Notes: generated by a model not told the origin, from the sequence alone. A stretch of DNA of 64,000 nucleotides from Metaphire vulgaris (GCA_018105865.1 CM030847.1:15629589-15693588); one strand, 5' to 3'; positions 10,707 to 45,949 are shown, counted from the first letter of the stretch. Translations and numbers: made by a program.

Positions 10707-11112
10707 CTGGAGAAAAACATAAAATAATCAGTCTAAAAAGAAGGAAACTGTTTATTTCTAACTATGCCTATCAATAAACATACATTTAAAAATGCAATGA
10801 GGCAGTGTGATAAGCTGGTCCTACTGAACCACAGGGAGGGAGGTTGAGGCTTTTTTGCATATGTACTATATGGATGACCCCCTATGCCAAAAGACAAGAC
10901 TTTGATGCTTGTGTCGTGATATTGAAATTAACACTTTGTAATTTAAGCTCTAGATATCTAACCAGTTTCTTCAGCACTAATGAAAGTAACTTGCCAAACA
11001 GATATTTTGCCCCACTTGAAGTTCATGGCCATTAATGGTCAATGATCTGGAGCATCATACAGGAGATTACAAAGTGAAATTAGCACAGTAGAGAAGTAGC
11101 TGTGAAGGTTTA

Positions 11113-11242
11113 GGGTCCATCCATATAGTACATACGCACCGAGGGGGTCGGATTTTGGAGAATTTTCCTGTGTACGCTATGTGCAACAAGGGAGGGGTGA
11201 AAATCTGACTTTTTTTGCATACATACTATATGGATGAACCCT
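11113..11242. mobile_element. TA-flanked MITE, family A copy 2
   Basis: Same structure and terminal repeats as 3528-3655, inverted relative to it internally (GAGGGGGTCGGATTT here, AAATCCGACCCCCTC there). It is bounded by TA, with one extra T at the right end. Confidence 0.75.
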
Positions 11243-11257
11243 TATCTTCTCATCATT

Positions 11258-11259
<2 letters not shown>

Positions 11260-11320
<61 letters not shown>
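11260..11320. repeat. (TA)n microsatellite
   Basis: A pure TA run of about 60 bp lies directly after MITE family A copy 2. Confidence 0.95.
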
Positions 11321-11322
<2 letters not shown>

Positions 11323-11904
11323 TGCATTCAAAACCATACAATAAAATTATCAGTTTTATAAAATTGACAGTACAACGCATTAATTACATGGATCTTTGTT
11401 GCACAAATGCGGTTAACACAAAGGACAAGTGGCTCTCCTCCGGCATTGATTGCATGAAGAATGGTTTCCACTTTGGCGATGGCACGGAGAATCGTGTGAA
11501 GTAGATGCTGAAGCCAGTCCGTTCCATCAGAGGATCTTCTCTGCCAGTTGAGGTGAAGATGATCAGGTCCTTGTATGTTGCTTCTTGTCATCAGCCATGC
11601 CCAAGCAATTGGTTCTTTTTCACCAAAAACTCACAACAGAAAAGTACAGAACAGTCACATCCATTTAAATTTTATAAATGCATATATAGAGCCATCTAAA
11701 ACACTTCTAAAACCCCAGTTTCAGTTTCTTCTAACACCAATTTGAATCACAGTACAAAACACGATACCACAGAAACTCTCCATGTAAGCACAACAACAAC
11801 AGCAACAACAACAGCAACAATGACGACAACAACAACAAAGCAAACAACACCAAGAAATGACAGCCCCTTGCCATCATTTCAAACAATAACAACAAAGTAA
11901 ACAA

Positions 11905-12000
11905 CCTAAAGGCAACATTGAAATGATAAGGAAAACCAGAAACAGAGAAGAGTGGAAATCCATGGTTGCCAACATAACAATACATGGCAGAGAAGAAGAA
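11905..12000 (+). mobile_element. Truncated LINE 3' end
   Basis: About 95 bp closely match the last part of the LINE fragment at 46,824-47,240, including the C-terminal codons for RNREEWKSMVA and the AGAAGAAGAA tail. Confidence 0.7.
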
Positions 12001-12092
12001 ACAACCTTTCTCTTCAGGTGCTTCAGGAGACTATGTTGTTTAAATCAGAAACATGCACTGAAGCACTACGACATAATTAAAGTTATAAACAT

Positions 12093-12293
12093 ACTCAACT
12101 AATGACAGGCTCCATACTCAACTAATGACAGGCTCCATGCTCAACTAATGACAGATTCCATGCTCAACTAATGACAGGCTCCATACTGAACCAATGACAT
12201 ATTCCATACTCAACTAATGACAGATTCCATACTCAACTAATGACAGATTCCATACTCAACAAATGACAGGCTCCATACTCAACTAACACATGC
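12093..12293. repeat. 23-bp tandem repeat
   Basis: The unit ACTCAACTAATGACAGGCTC plus CAT recurs about nine times with few substitutions. Confidence 0.9.
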
Positions 12294-12304
12294 TGGTGTT
12301 AACC

Positions 12305-12665
12305 TAGGAATAACAGCCCACATGCCATCATTTCTAGCCTTGAAGCAAAACAACCTGGCAATGACAGCCCACATGCCATCATTCCCAACCTTGAAGCAAA
12401 ACACCTGGCAATGACAGCCCACATGCCATCATCCCAAGCAAAACACCTGGGAATGACAGCCCACATGCCATCATTCCAAGCCTTGAAGCAAAACAACCTT
12501 GGAATGACAGCCCACATGCCATCATCCCAAGCAAAACACCTGGAAATGACAGCCCACATGCCATCATTCCAAACCTTGAAGCAAAACCACCTGGGAATGA
12601 CAGCCCACATGCCATCATTCCCAGCCTTGAAGCAAAACAACCTGTGAATGACAGCCCACCATCCC
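12305..12665. repeat. 51/36-bp tandem repeat
   Basis: Units beginning AATGACAGCCCACATGCCAT alternate between a full 51-bp form and a 36-bp form missing the CTTGAAG block. Reading frames through it on both strands reflect unit lengths divisible by three, not a gene. Confidence 0.9.
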
Positions 12666-12996
12666 TAGCAACCATAAAAGACTCAAAACACTCACAGTAC
12701 AGGAAAACATGTCCACAGACAGTACAAGAAAACAAAAACCACCAATGGTACAACAACTCAAACTGACATCAACTTTTGCCCTGAAAAAAAATTACATTTA
12801 ACAGAACCAATTTGCTAGCAGTTCATAAGTTGCATTTATTAAATGCTATAATCTAAAAAGAAATTAAATTAATTTGCATGCTTTATATGAGACTATGAAA
12901 AAGAACATTTGGAATTTCATTATTCAAATGCTGCTACATTTAAGCAAAGATGAAATAAAAGACGAGTTTTTGCAGCAACAAGCCACAATAAATTAC

Positions 12997-13132
12997 CTGA
13001 ATAGACTACAGTAGAGCTAGCATCTGTCTTTAAACTTTGTTTGGCTCTTTTTGATTGTTCCAGGTTCACACCACTGCAATTCGAAAGGCTGATCATCCGC
13101 GACTGCTGCAAATCTTTGATTCTGTCATCCAT
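12997..13132 (-). CDS. Candidate first coding exon of an unidentified minus-strand gene
   Basis: On the minus strand a pyrimidine-rich acceptor (GACTTTTCTTACAG) is followed at once by ATG and 45 open codons ending before a GTAATT donor in phase 1. The product starts MDDRIKDLQQSRMISLSNC and continues with a basic, serine-rich segment. The other two frames close quickly, which favours this reading. Spliced to 10,639-10,706 it gives a 67-residue protein. I do not recognise it. Confidence 0.45.
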
Positions 13133-13679
13133 CTGTAAGAAAAGTCTACCAACACACTGAAGTGAAACGAATCTGGCATTAGAACAACATGATATAGAAA
13201 TTTCACCTGCAGTGCTCATTTTATTTCTCAAACTGCACATAGTTCATGCCCATAAAGGACTGCTGCTCTCAAGATACTAACATTCCACAGTTCCACTGCT
13301 ATCAAAACAACTTCTTTAAAATCTTCCTTTACATGCAATAAATAATCACAAAGAGCACATATGCTATTAGCAAGACTGCAAACACTAAGAAAAATCATTC
13401 TGATGTAGGATCAATTAGAACTTTCCTCCATTTGTGCCACTGCCAAAAACCAGACACAAGACTGCAACAATCAGCTATCATCCTTGTCTTCTTGTACGAT
13501 CATCTAATGCAGAACTATTGCCATAATGATAATTCATGATACTGTCATAATCAATATTTTAAATCTCAAAAACATCAATTTATAATCTCCTTATATTCGT
13601 TCATGAACAAATTCACAATATTTTTATGATGAACTTTCTCTGATACAATATTGTACAATTCCATGATCTGCAGTGAAAA

Positions 13680-19100
<5,421 letters not shown>

Positions 19101-19173
19101 CAATATAATTCTGTTTTACATGAGTACTGTTTATTGATAACTGACATACATTACCGATTTACCACTATCTTAC

Positions 19174-19296
19174 CACCCCATCTGAGGCTGCACAAGGGTT
19201 TGATATGGAAGTGGCTTCTGCTTAGCTGGATCTGCTCTTTTGAAAGTGAAGACATCTTCTTTTCCTTCTGTTCCAAGTTCCAACCGTCTTCATCTT
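19174..19296 (-). CDS. Candidate 5' exon (UTR or coding) of the unidentified minus-strand gene
   Basis: The segment has a clean acceptor (TTATTTCTCAG) and donor (GTAAGA) on the minus strand. One frame is open throughout (DEDGWNLEQKEKK...); a second is open after an early TGA (KRADPAKQKPLPYQ...). Neither joins the exon at 13.1 kb without a stop, so this may be untranslated sequence or an exon may be missing between them. Confidence 0.35.
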
Positions 19297-19439
19297 CTGA
19301 GAAATAAATAATAATTTGCTAAATATCCGGTAAAAATTCCACTGTAAATGAAAAAATAGAAAATCCGAGACTAGGCCTATATATGATACATCATACACCT
19401 ATCGGCTGCTAAAGGTGGCACTATAGAAGCGATGATTGG

Positions 19440-20700
19440 ATAAGAATCAGACGGATCTAGACACGGAATTTCGCTCAATCGTGGTTCCGTCACTGGAGTG
19501 GGAACAAAATCTCAAAAGGCTTTTCCTTAAACTGCTTACAATTCCTCACAAAAATTATTTTCACGAATTCGCGCAATTCCGATTCTCACCGCTAGTGGCG
19601 AACAATCTTGCGATCAAAATTTTTGTGAGCCTTCGTTGAAATTTCTCAAAGAGTCAAAATTCAATGAAAGTTCCAATTTTACAAATTCGCGCATTTCCGA
19701 TTCCTGTCAACAAAGGGCAAGCAACATTTTCAAAAGTTTTGCTTTTTCAGAAAAATGACGAAAATGCTTTTGTCGGTCGTTTAACTTGCTCTTTAGTGTC
19801 CTTAAATGTCATTTAATTAAAATTATTTCGAATAACTAAAGCAGGAGGCACACAAATGCCGACATTATGGCTCCCGCCACTATGGCGGTAAATATCCCTT
19901 CCAAGATTTTTTTCTCAGAAAAAAATTAATAATTGATTTCGCCAACGGTCAAACTTGTTCCTCGGTATCGCTAGAATATTATTTTATAAAAATTATCGCA
20001 AAGTCAAGGAAGCAGCCACCCAAAGCCCGAAAAACTGTTTTAAAAATCCATAGTTAGGCTACCGATTTGTCTCAAAATCTGAAGCGGGAACAAAGTTGCG
20101 ATCGAATTTTTAGACTTTTTCGCTGAAATTATTTAGGATGCTACTCAAGTTCTTAGGCCCTAGACCCTGAAGGCTGCACTCACAGAAATTCGTGAAATAC
20201 TGGGATCTAAAAGCAGAGGGGCTCAAAATCCAGATAAAAATCTCGAAGAAAAAAATCGGAAAAATTGCTCAAAATGCTTGCACCCCGTCGTCATACTTGC
20301 TATTCGGGGTCGCGGAAATGCCGGGCTACTATTTGCCCCCAAGTTTCCAAATCTTAATTTCATATGGCTATAGCCATTGGATCGGTTGGACCGACAAAAC
20401 CCATCAAAATTTAAGAAATTTCGAGATAAAATCGAATAAAATGCTTTCATCTGTCTTCAGCTTTGTTTTATTCGTAAAATTTTATCGAAAATCTAATCTT
20501 AATTTAAAAAAATTTTTAAATTAATTTCATGAAAATTCTTGGCCGTTACCAACCGTTTCGATGAGCAGACGACAGCTAAGCGAAAACGCGTTGCGAAGAT
20601 GGTTTTATAGGACGCCGTGAGTTCACGTGATCCGAAGTTTAAAAATTGTTCAAAAATCAATGATTTCGGAACGGTTCGGCAATGTTCGCCGCTAATCAAT
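19440..20700. repeat. CG-containing region of unclear origin
   Basis: Phrases such as AATTCGCGCAATTCCGATTC recur within the stretch (19,567, 19,684), and the style resembles the tandem-duplicated block at 43.5-44.1 kb. It may be an old transposon. No exon with good splice sites was found. Confidence 0.35.
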
Positions 20701-20756
20701 AATAATTTTACTATTTTAATAATAATTTTATTATTTTTATAAATTCATTCATTTAT

Positions 20757-20757
20757 C

Positions 20758-20810
<53 letters not shown>

Positions 20811-20880
20811 CAATAACAACAATAATAGGCCTAATAATAGGCCTAATAATAGGCCTAATAATAATAATAATAATAATAAC
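20757..20880. repeat. (AAT)n microsatellite with AATAGGCCT units
   Basis: Pure AAT repeats about 20,758-20,810 are followed by three AATAGGCCTAAT units and more AAT repeats. Confidence 0.95.
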
Positions 20881-21329
20881 AATATTAAAAATAATAATTT
20901 GAATTCCTGCAATATTACAGGAATAGGCTCCATATATTATTATTATCATTGGCGAAAACTTGGATGAAAAGTGGGGCCCAACCCCTATACCTTCCCACTT
21001 CCCTAGAGTAGCCTCTCTAAAATTGATAGGCTTGAGTAAAGATGCCTCGTTGGCATGCAAAGGGGCTACAGTTTCTTTGAAGGACCGCTTCTAAAGGACT
21101 CTGCACCGGACTTCTTCACGGCAGCAAAGTTCTTTCCATCATCAGGCGTTTAGAACAACTTGATATCTTCGAACATTTTCAGTATGACCTGTACACGCTT
21201 GCAATAGGCCCTGCTTGCAAATTCAACTGAAAATGAAATACCTAGTATTGCTTAATTGGCTACAAGTTCCAAGCAGTGTCCCACCCACTCGCCCTTTTGA
21301 TTAAATGACCCGGCATGAATGACCCCACC

Positions 21330-21445
21330 TTTGGCTATAGCTACTTCATTTTGAGATTAAGCGCATAGGAATAAGGAGCTACTTTGGTGCTTCTTTTAAA
21401 AGTGCTATAGAAGTTAACGAGATTTTACTTACTTATTTACTCGCG
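21330..21445. repeat. Dispersed repeat, CTATAGAAGTT end with ACTTACT tail
   Basis: It shares AAGAATAAGCAGCTACT-like and GCGCTATA(A/G)AAGTT text and the TTTTACTTACTTAC tail with 24,880-24,985. Related pieces with AACTTCTATAGCACCA occur near 21,940 (minus), 24,808, 36,745, 52,165 and 56,337. It looks like the 3' end of a SINE or LINE family. Confidence 0.5.
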
Positions 21446-22757
21446 TCAAGGGCAATGTGCCCAACAATGCGGATGATGACGACGACGACGACGACGACTG
21501 ATGATGATACTCTATTTACATTTTGAGTTCAATGGTTCATAGGTTTTGAGAAACTTTTAAGAGTTTGACATTTGAAACTTTTTTTGTCTCAATTGAAGAT
21601 AAAAGAAACAATAAAACAACACGAAAGACTCACACGAGGAGACCGTTTTTGTCGTAGTTTATTAAGCGTAAAGCGAATTTTTGAGAAAATTTCTGATCGT
21701 TTAGTCATCTGCTTAATAGGTGTTACTTCCCTTTGATCAATGATCTAGCGCTATTAAAGTCTGCAGTCTCTGAATTTGATTTTATTTTGTCCAGTGGTAG
21801 AAGAATATGTGCATGGACAGTTTCAGCAATTGAGTCTAAGTAGGAAAGGGGTGACGCTTCTGTCCGTGAATGTTTCCCCACTGGGGGTTTGACTTATGCC
21901 TTTAACGCCCTTAACATTAGGATAGTGGCGCCACAGAAGTCGATTAGTTAGGCACAGAGGCCGTAGTGGAGCAGAAGGGATAGCGCCTTCAAGTTTGCAT
22001 GGCATCGGCTGATTGATGGCGGTTGCCAACCTTTCGTTTGCAGCCTTTCTTCCACTGAGTAAGCATCTGGTGTAGGCTACTCTTTCACAGCTAATTTGAT
22101 TGGGTTACTGTCTGGACCAGATACACTCAGTTTCAGAATCTGTAATTATTTTGGAATGCCTTTGACATTTGGAATTGCACTTGTGCAGAATGAATATTTG
22201 ACCAGAACTGATATTTTTGGACATCATTTTTGGATGCTATTGGATTATAAAGTCAAATTGAACTTCATTGCAGCTTTCCAGGCAACTTTACAATGTTCAT
22301 CGTTGTGTCGCATCTTGTGGTGATTGATTGTCATATCGCCCACTAGTGAACATCCACTTCAAAAAATGAGTTCAAATGAGACCAACAGTTATTCTGTACA
22401 TTGTAGGCCATGCTAGCTAATGGTGACAGTTAGCTGCTTATTTAAGGATATTAAATATTTATTTCATATCGTGTTTCTGCAATTAAATGTGAATAATGTG
22501 CAGTTTAATTAGAAAGGCTGGATAGATATTCACATTTCATGGCAAATAACTGACATTTGAGTGATTCCCATTACAGCAGCAAACTGCCCATTTGTGCTTA
22601 CCTTATGACTTATGCCCATGCAAATGGGAAAGAACGACCAGTTTCTGAGGGCATTGCTTTGGCATTTCTGTTTATTTTTATCTTATAAAATTTCATTCAT
22701 TGAAGTAATTTTGTTTGTGCAAAGGTGCCTGTTGGACAGTTTTCGTAGTCTTCAGCA

Positions 22758-40423
<17,666 letters not shown>

Positions 40424-41427
40424 TTCCGATCGGTCATCGCTGGCGTCGACGTCCTCCTCGGAGCAGAAGCGAGATTAATGGGTTTACGGAGATCAACAGA
40501 CAGCCAGTGCTTTAGGGTGTAGATGAAGCTGCTTCATTATATTATGTATATCTTTTATCATAGAACCTGTTTATTCATAGTTTTTAATCGATTTATCATA
40601 TAACCGAGTTTTCTAATTTGAACAAAATTCTGCCGTTTGTCGACATTAACTAGGATACTGCTTGCGGGTTTCAGGCAATGAAAGAGCATTCCATGTTGAA
40701 CTGACTTTTGTGTATGTATGTAATTATGCATTATTGAGTTTTAAATTCACTCTTTTTGTGTGTAGTCTTTCTGAATTTTTTCCTGTTTTTACTGTTCAAA
40801 CTAAATTTTTGTGGTCTGTAACAGGAGGCATGTAATTCACATTTGGCGTAAAATAATGTTTTGTCTTTTTAGATTACTAATATCTTCTGAAGTCTGAATG
40901 TGCTTGCTGTTCATCGTAAGATTTTGTCAGACATTTTCATTATCAGTTCTTTTTTTCCTCTACACTCAATTCCAGTTCTTTGTTTAATTCTCTGAATGTG
41001 CCGTCTGAGAACCCACAGATGTGTTACTTCTGGTGTAATTTGGTTTTTTGGTTTTCCATCTTCAGTTGTGCATGTCATGTGAATCTGTATTTGTTTCTTC
41101 TGATAGTGTCTTGTTTTATCCAAGTGTTCTCAAATAGTTGGTTTCAGATCGGTTGTGCTGTAGTTCTGTGTTAATTTTTGCCGGTAATCCTGCAGGTAGA
41201 CAGCAATTTTACCAAAAGCTGAATTTATTCACTTCTAAAGATGCTTCTCTTGTTGCTCACTTTTCAGCAGTAACCCAATAATCTGCTTCACTGCTTTTCG
41301 CTCTGTCACACATCTTGGGTATTGACCAGATTTTTAATGCTATGATAGTTTAATCATCATCGATTGGTAGCCTATTGTATTAGAACAGATGCTATATAAA
41401 CTTGCCAGCATTCCTAGTTTTGTCTAT
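40424..41427 (+). other. Probable CNK 3' UTR and downstream sequence
   Basis: T-rich non-coding sequence follows the CNK stop. No canonical AATAAA was seen close to the stop, so the transcript end is not placed. No exon was seen on either strand. Confidence 0.4.
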
Positions 41428-41595
41428 CAGGGGCATAGCCAGGAATTTGATTTGGGAGGGTATAAATATTTTGGGTGGGTATAAATCTTAACTATAAACC
41501 ACATATACCACATGTAAATCACATTAAAAACTTTAAGGTAGACTGATTTGGGTGGGGTATATATACCGATATACCCCCCTGTCGCTACGCCCCTG
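41428..41595. mobile_element. hAT MITE with 8-bp TSD
   Basis: The 168-bp element has ends CAGGGGCATAGCCAGG and CAGGGGCGTAGCGACAGG, with TTGTCTAT duplicated at 41,420-41,427 and 41,596-41,603. A related single end (GGGGCGTAGCGACGGGG) is near 54,044. Confidence 0.9.
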
Positions 41596-42440
41596 TTGTC
41601 TATTTCTACTGACGGAGAAGGCGACAGGACGCCGATGCCATCTTTTAAGTGATTCTTTGTTGAGATTTGATTCGTAAAAGCGTCGGTTGATTGCATTTAG
41701 TGTAATGCTGGGGAGGGACACGGGTTGGATGAGACGCAGAACAGTTGCCCAGCTGTTTTTCTGGTCATCTAGTTTGTGTTATCCGGGGTGGCAACAAAAC
41801 AACTGGTGTTCTGTAGCTATACAGATTCGAGCGAATCAGAGAGGTATTGCCTGACTCCACGTGGCACACGGCTCAGCTGGACTGTCATGTCGAAAGGGGG
41901 TCTGAAAGGTATCGGTTTGGTATCACACACACACACACAGTTCAGTTGTTACTGCGATATTTAAACTGATACCGGGGTGTCGGGTCGTCCTATTCAGATC
42001 GGGACCGTTCGCGAGATTCATTAAAAACCGATGCGTTAAGACTTAAGGCTAAGGGTAGTAGGGCCTATTAGATTGTTGGCCGAAAAATGATGTCGAAGCG
42101 CTCAAGTGCCCCCTATTATGGAATATTGTCTACGCCACTGAGAAACATAAAACAATACATTTTGAATTACTATTATAACAATGAAACAGGTTCAACATCG
42201 TAAGATCAATGATCGAACGTATTTTCATTTGGTCGTTTGGTATAACTGGTTAAGCATGTGAGGTGATAATTAATAGGCCTCTTAGCAAAAAAGACTAACC
42301 AACTTGAACTTTGAAGCAATTTTTCAACCGATGTGAAAGCCTATGGAAGCGATCGTCAATCCCTCTACTCCCCCTTAGATGCAATTTTCTCTTGCACGAA
42401 TCTCACAACAGCGGAAGCTTATAACCTGGCGACTATAAGA

Positions 42441-43012
42441 GTTAATCATCCGCTATATGGTTCCTACTTGTATTGCGATTTTTATAAATCGGAGACATTT
42501 TCGATAAGGTAGTCACATCGATTCTGTCGATGATCAACCGTCCATCCTCTGACGTGCTTAATTCTGTGATTAATTCTACGGTAGAGTCCTGAGAACGCCA
42601 TGCAGTCGAAGTGGCGAAACCGTTCTTAACTCCCCTCACTTTGTGGACTGTCTCCGCCCCAGTAATATCTGTGTCGGTCTTTGGGAAGTTGCTTGTACTG
42701 TGATAGAATATAGATAGCCAGCCTAAAAGACAAATTTGCCCCACCCTATTATTAAGCTATGGTAGCTGCTCTCTTGGTATCGATTGTATTGAATTCGAAC
42801 CAACAGTCTGAAGGGAACTTAGGACTGTTAACCAATATGTCATTGCGTCTGCCCAGTAGAATTAAGCTATTCTCATGGCCTGTCCTGTGGCTGGCTATGG
42901 TGTATCCGTTCTGTACAGGGTTATTTATGCTTGGCGTAGTTAGCGATAGCCATATACGATCGGTGTTTTGCGTGGAATTTGCAATTCAGAGTCGATTTCC
43001 TCCTTCGTTGTC
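42441..43012 (-). CDS. Unresolved minus-strand coding candidate
   Basis: Three minus-strand segments look coding. One (about 43,012-42,940) follows a good acceptor (GTGACTTCAG) and reads TATTKEEIDSELQIPRKTPI. One (about 42,930-42,850) reads NGYTIASHRTGHENSLILLG. One (about 42,700-42,442) follows TTCTATCACAG and reads NFPKTDTDITGAETVHKVRG through GRLIIDRIDVTTLSKMSP to a TAA. They lie in different frames, separated by stops, so small introns or decay must be assumed. I do not recognise the family. Confidence 0.35.
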
Positions 43013-43269
43013 GCCGTACTGAAGTCACTGCATCTGACCAACGCGTGCCGATAAAGGTAGGCTACTGAATTAGACTGCTTAATTTATATGGTGCCAATTT
43101 TATTAAACCCTCGGGAAGTCGACGTGTTGTGGAAGGGTCCCTCTTTTGCGAATCAACTTATGGGATGAGACGCGAAATGGAAATTAAACGATCGGCATTG
43201 TAATTTAAATGATTCATTCCTCAGGGATGCAATCCGCTTCTTCTTCTTCCTCCTCCTCCTCCTCCTCTT

Positions 43270-43467
43270 CATCATTAGCATCATCATCATCGTCCTCTTT
43301 AGCATCTTGCATTTTCCGATCTCGCCCAGCGCGTCGTCTAATTCTGTTAGGAGGCGCAAATTGTATAGCCTAGGCCTACACTGTTGAACACAGAATAACA
43401 GAGACACGAGAAGAAGGAACGCGAACGAAATATTGCAAACATTGCCCAACAATCGCTTCCTCTGCAT
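43270..43467 (-). CDS. Candidate first exon with hydrophobic N-terminal segment
   Basis: The minus-strand ATG at 43,467 opens MQRKRLLGNVCNISFAFLLL and VSLLFCVQQC, a signal peptide or signal anchor. The frame then runs into ATG/GAG-rich repeats that in another frame read as an acidic tract. It could start the same gene as the segments at 42.4-43.0 kb. Confidence 0.3.
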
Positions 43468-43524
43468 ATGGCCTCAACCGCGACTATACCCTCCATATTG
43501 CATAAAGCAATGCATTTTTGCAAT

Positions 43525-44100
43525 GGCTTTTTTGATCGGTCGCAAACATTTACTGTTCACCGATTCTCTTGAAACTCGCACCATTTGAAGTCCATTCGAT
43601 ATGTTCTAGGAATCTGAATTTAGATTTTCGATATCTTTTGGGATCTTCGATTTGTTGCTATTTCAAAACTAGGAGAAAAGCGAGAAATTGTTCTAATAGA
43701 AAAATCGACAAATTCGAGGCAAATACGACCAATATTTCTGGTGCAAAGGCATCATTGCAAGGCCCCCTACAATTCTCTTGCGAAATCTGGGCGAATTTCG
43801 GACATGAATTTTTCGTCAGATTTCTTAGAATTCAACGTTTTTTATCGGTCGCTAAAATTTGTTGTCCTCCGATTCTCTTGAAACTCTACACCATTTGAAG
43901 CCCATTTGATGTGTTGTATGAATCTGCAAGTAGAGCTTTGATATCTCTCGCAAACTTCAATTTATTTACTAATTTGTGTATACAGTCTTTGTCATCAAAA
44001 CTAAGGCAAGTACGAGTAATCGTTTAAATAGAAAAATCGTCGAATTCTAGGCGAATACGGCCAAAATTTCAGGTGCAAAGTAAATTCTTGGCCCACTGGG
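43525..44100. repeat. Diverged tandem duplication, period about 315 bp
   Basis: The block beginning TCGGTCGCAAACATT (43,536) recurs at about 43,850. Both continue CCGATTCTCTTGAAACTC..ACCATTTGAAG and later AGAAAAATCG..GAATTC. No coding frame is shared. Confidence 0.75.
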
Positions 44101-44399
44101 ATCAGTCGTGAGATTTGCGCAACTCCGTTGAGAATTTTTTGGGAGGTGTAGTATGATCGGATCAGAATCGATATGCATGTGCGTGAATAACGCCATGTAA
44201 AAATTGTTGTCAGGGGGTCCAAATGTCAACATTCGATGTTTTCCCATCATGGTCAAATGCCATGCGAATTTACGCAACGTTCTTAATTGTTTTCAGAAGA
44301 CTTTAAGTTTTCTGCTTTACACGGTCAGTGATGTACATGGGATATGGCAAGGGCGGATGCCCCTGGGTGCCACTTGAAGGGGGCGAAAGGGCACCGAAA

Positions 44400-45130
44400 A
44401 CTCTGTATTATTATTATCGAATGCTTAATGTGCTAAATGATGTCAGCCATTTGATTGCGACATTATCAGCTGTGTGTAAAGTTTGTAATCCACCGTTCTC
44501 TAGCCTTGTTATAGGGCAAGAGTCAGCTAGGTGCGACATTGTTTGAACGACACCGCAAGGGCACAGGTTCGAGTCAGTTAATTCCCATTTCTGATGACAG
44601 TATTTGCAGTGTCCCTGTCCAGTTCGAAAACGGTTTAACAGACACCACAGGTGACGAGGCAGCGTGTCGAAGCCTGGTTGTCGGATAGCGGGATCTTCGA
44701 CCAATTGGCAGTTGGTCACCTGAGCCGACTCCCAGTCAAGTCTCCACTGCCTATCGACATATGAGGGAACCTTGTTAACCCCTTAACCGTGTATTTAACT
44801 GTAACTCAATGTAAAATGGACGGATATATCCGGGATCCCCAGTTAAGGGGTCAAGCTGCTGAGGATGGCGCGATTTCAATCGGTGATGAGGAGGATTGGA
44901 CAGGTCCTCGAAGAGTGGCAGGTCCTCACGGTCTGCTATCTTCGATAGAAATCTGTCCACTGCAGCTTCCCGTCGTAAGTATGGTGGTTGGATGTTTGGC
45001 AGGACTGGCAGCCATTGGAGCGCTGTTGGGCGCAGGGTTCCGGAGACAAGTCTCATGGCTGAGTGCAGCTGCGTGTCCACCGCCTTTGTGTGCGAGGAGC
45101 GATACTAGGTGGGAAAACTCTGTGATCTTG
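44400..45130 (-). mobile_element. LINE fragment, 3' end of reverse-transcriptase ORF
   Basis: Minus-strand frames read SAMRLVSGTLRPTALQWLPV and HLWCLLNRFRTGQGHC, then SNLCPCGVVQTMSHLADSCP. These are the conserved C-terminal blocks of a large group of non-LTR elements, including a Cys/His knuckle. The ORF is broken by the MITE at 44,779-44,850. Confidence 0.85.
44779..44850. mobile_element. 72-bp piggyBac-like MITE, copy 3 (inside the LINE)
   Basis: TTAA at 44,775-44,778, right site mutated to TCAA; ends CCCCTTAACCG and CCCCTTAACTG. Removing it restores continuity of the LINE frame, so it inserted after the LINE. Confidence 0.85.
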
Positions 45131-45375
45131 TTCGACTCGATGTAGTAAGAGAAGAAACTGAGAAAACCGACTTTGATCACGTCACAGACTAGATCATATC
45201 AGCAGCAGCAGCAGCAGCAGCAGCAAGAAAAGTGCATCTGTAGTTTTAATCTTGTGTCAATAAAATGCCCCGATTTCTTAATTACACGTTTAAAACGAAT
45301 TCATTCCAGTGCGTCGTCTCAGACTGCATAATGCGAAGACGCAGATACTGTATGAAAGCGAAAGCCTCTATAGGA

Positions 45376-45940
45376 CAGGGGGTGTCAAACATACGACCAA
45401 TGGGCCGGATACGACCCGCGAAAGCTTTTCATCCGGCCCGCGTCTATGATTAAGCAAAGCAACACTTTAAAGTTTAAAGGCATGTTCAAAAAGTACATAT
45501 ATGAAAATCAACAAAATAAACAATTATGACTACAAAACGTAAAGTTTATCAAGGATGTATTACACTGGTAATTAAACTGTTATTTGTCATTAACAGCATC
45601 AAAAAATGGAATACTAATCAGTAGCCCTAACCTTTTTATATAGGGCCTACTGTTTTGTGCAATAGACCTACTGTACTGCAGGCCCGCGACAACCACACAG
45701 TGGCGGCTCCACCGAGGGGGCCAGGGGGGCCCGTGCCCCCCAATGAGAGCCTGCCCCCCCAGTGGCCCCCCAGTTGGGACCCTATACTTAATGCTACATA
45801 CATTAAACAACAAATGGTTGGCCCCCATGATTAGAAGTTGCCACCCCAACGGCCCCCCCACTTGCCAAATCCTAGAGCCGCCACTGCAACCACAAGGACT
45901 TTTATGTGGCCCGCGATATGAATTGAGCCTGACAGCCCTG
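45376..45940. mobile_element. hAT-like element carrying a second hAT MITE
   Basis: Ends are CAGGGGGTGTCAAACATACG and CAGGGCTGTCAGGCTCAATT, with GGCCCGCG-rich subterminal sequence typical of one hAT group. Flanks CTATAGGA and CTCCAAGA agree at only 5 of 8 positions. The 189-bp MITE at 45,698-45,886 is inserted in it. Confidence 0.65.
45698..45886. mobile_element. hAT MITE family C, copy 1, with 8-bp TSD
   Basis: The 189-bp element has ends CAGTGGCGGCTCCA and CAGTGGCGGCTCTA, with CAACCACA duplicated at 45,690-45,697 and 45,887-45,894. It is nearly identical to copy 2. Confidence 0.95.
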
Positions 45941-45949
45941 CTCCAAGAG

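Larger units (their letters stand above)
44338..45290 (+). mobile_element. Repeat family R copy 1, split by a LINE and a MITE
   Basis: The left part (GATGCCCCTGGGTGCCACTT and GAAGGGG) and right part (AGAGAAGAAACTGAGAAAAC, GCAAGAAAAGTGCATCTGTA) match copy 2 at 46.7-47.3 kb and copy 3 at 61.2-61.4 kb. Between them lies a LINE fragment (about 44,400-45,130). Confidence 0.65.

Noticed and set aside
11328..11591. Minus-strand 87-codon frame (HLHLNWQRRSSDGTDWLQ...)
   Set aside because: It looks protein-like, but I could not match it to a family or find splice sites; it may be a retro-element scrap.
12299..12756. Repetitive frames (MMACGLSFPGCFASR-type and MTAHMPSSQAKHL-type)
   Set aside because: The 51/36-bp unit lengths are divisible by three, so all frames stay open; no splice or start context supports coding.
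42441..43012. Fibrillar-collagen C-propeptide domain for the minus-strand segments
   Set aside because: A few positions are suggestive (RLIIDRIDV-like), but the conserved cysteines are missing and the frames are broken; too weak to claim.
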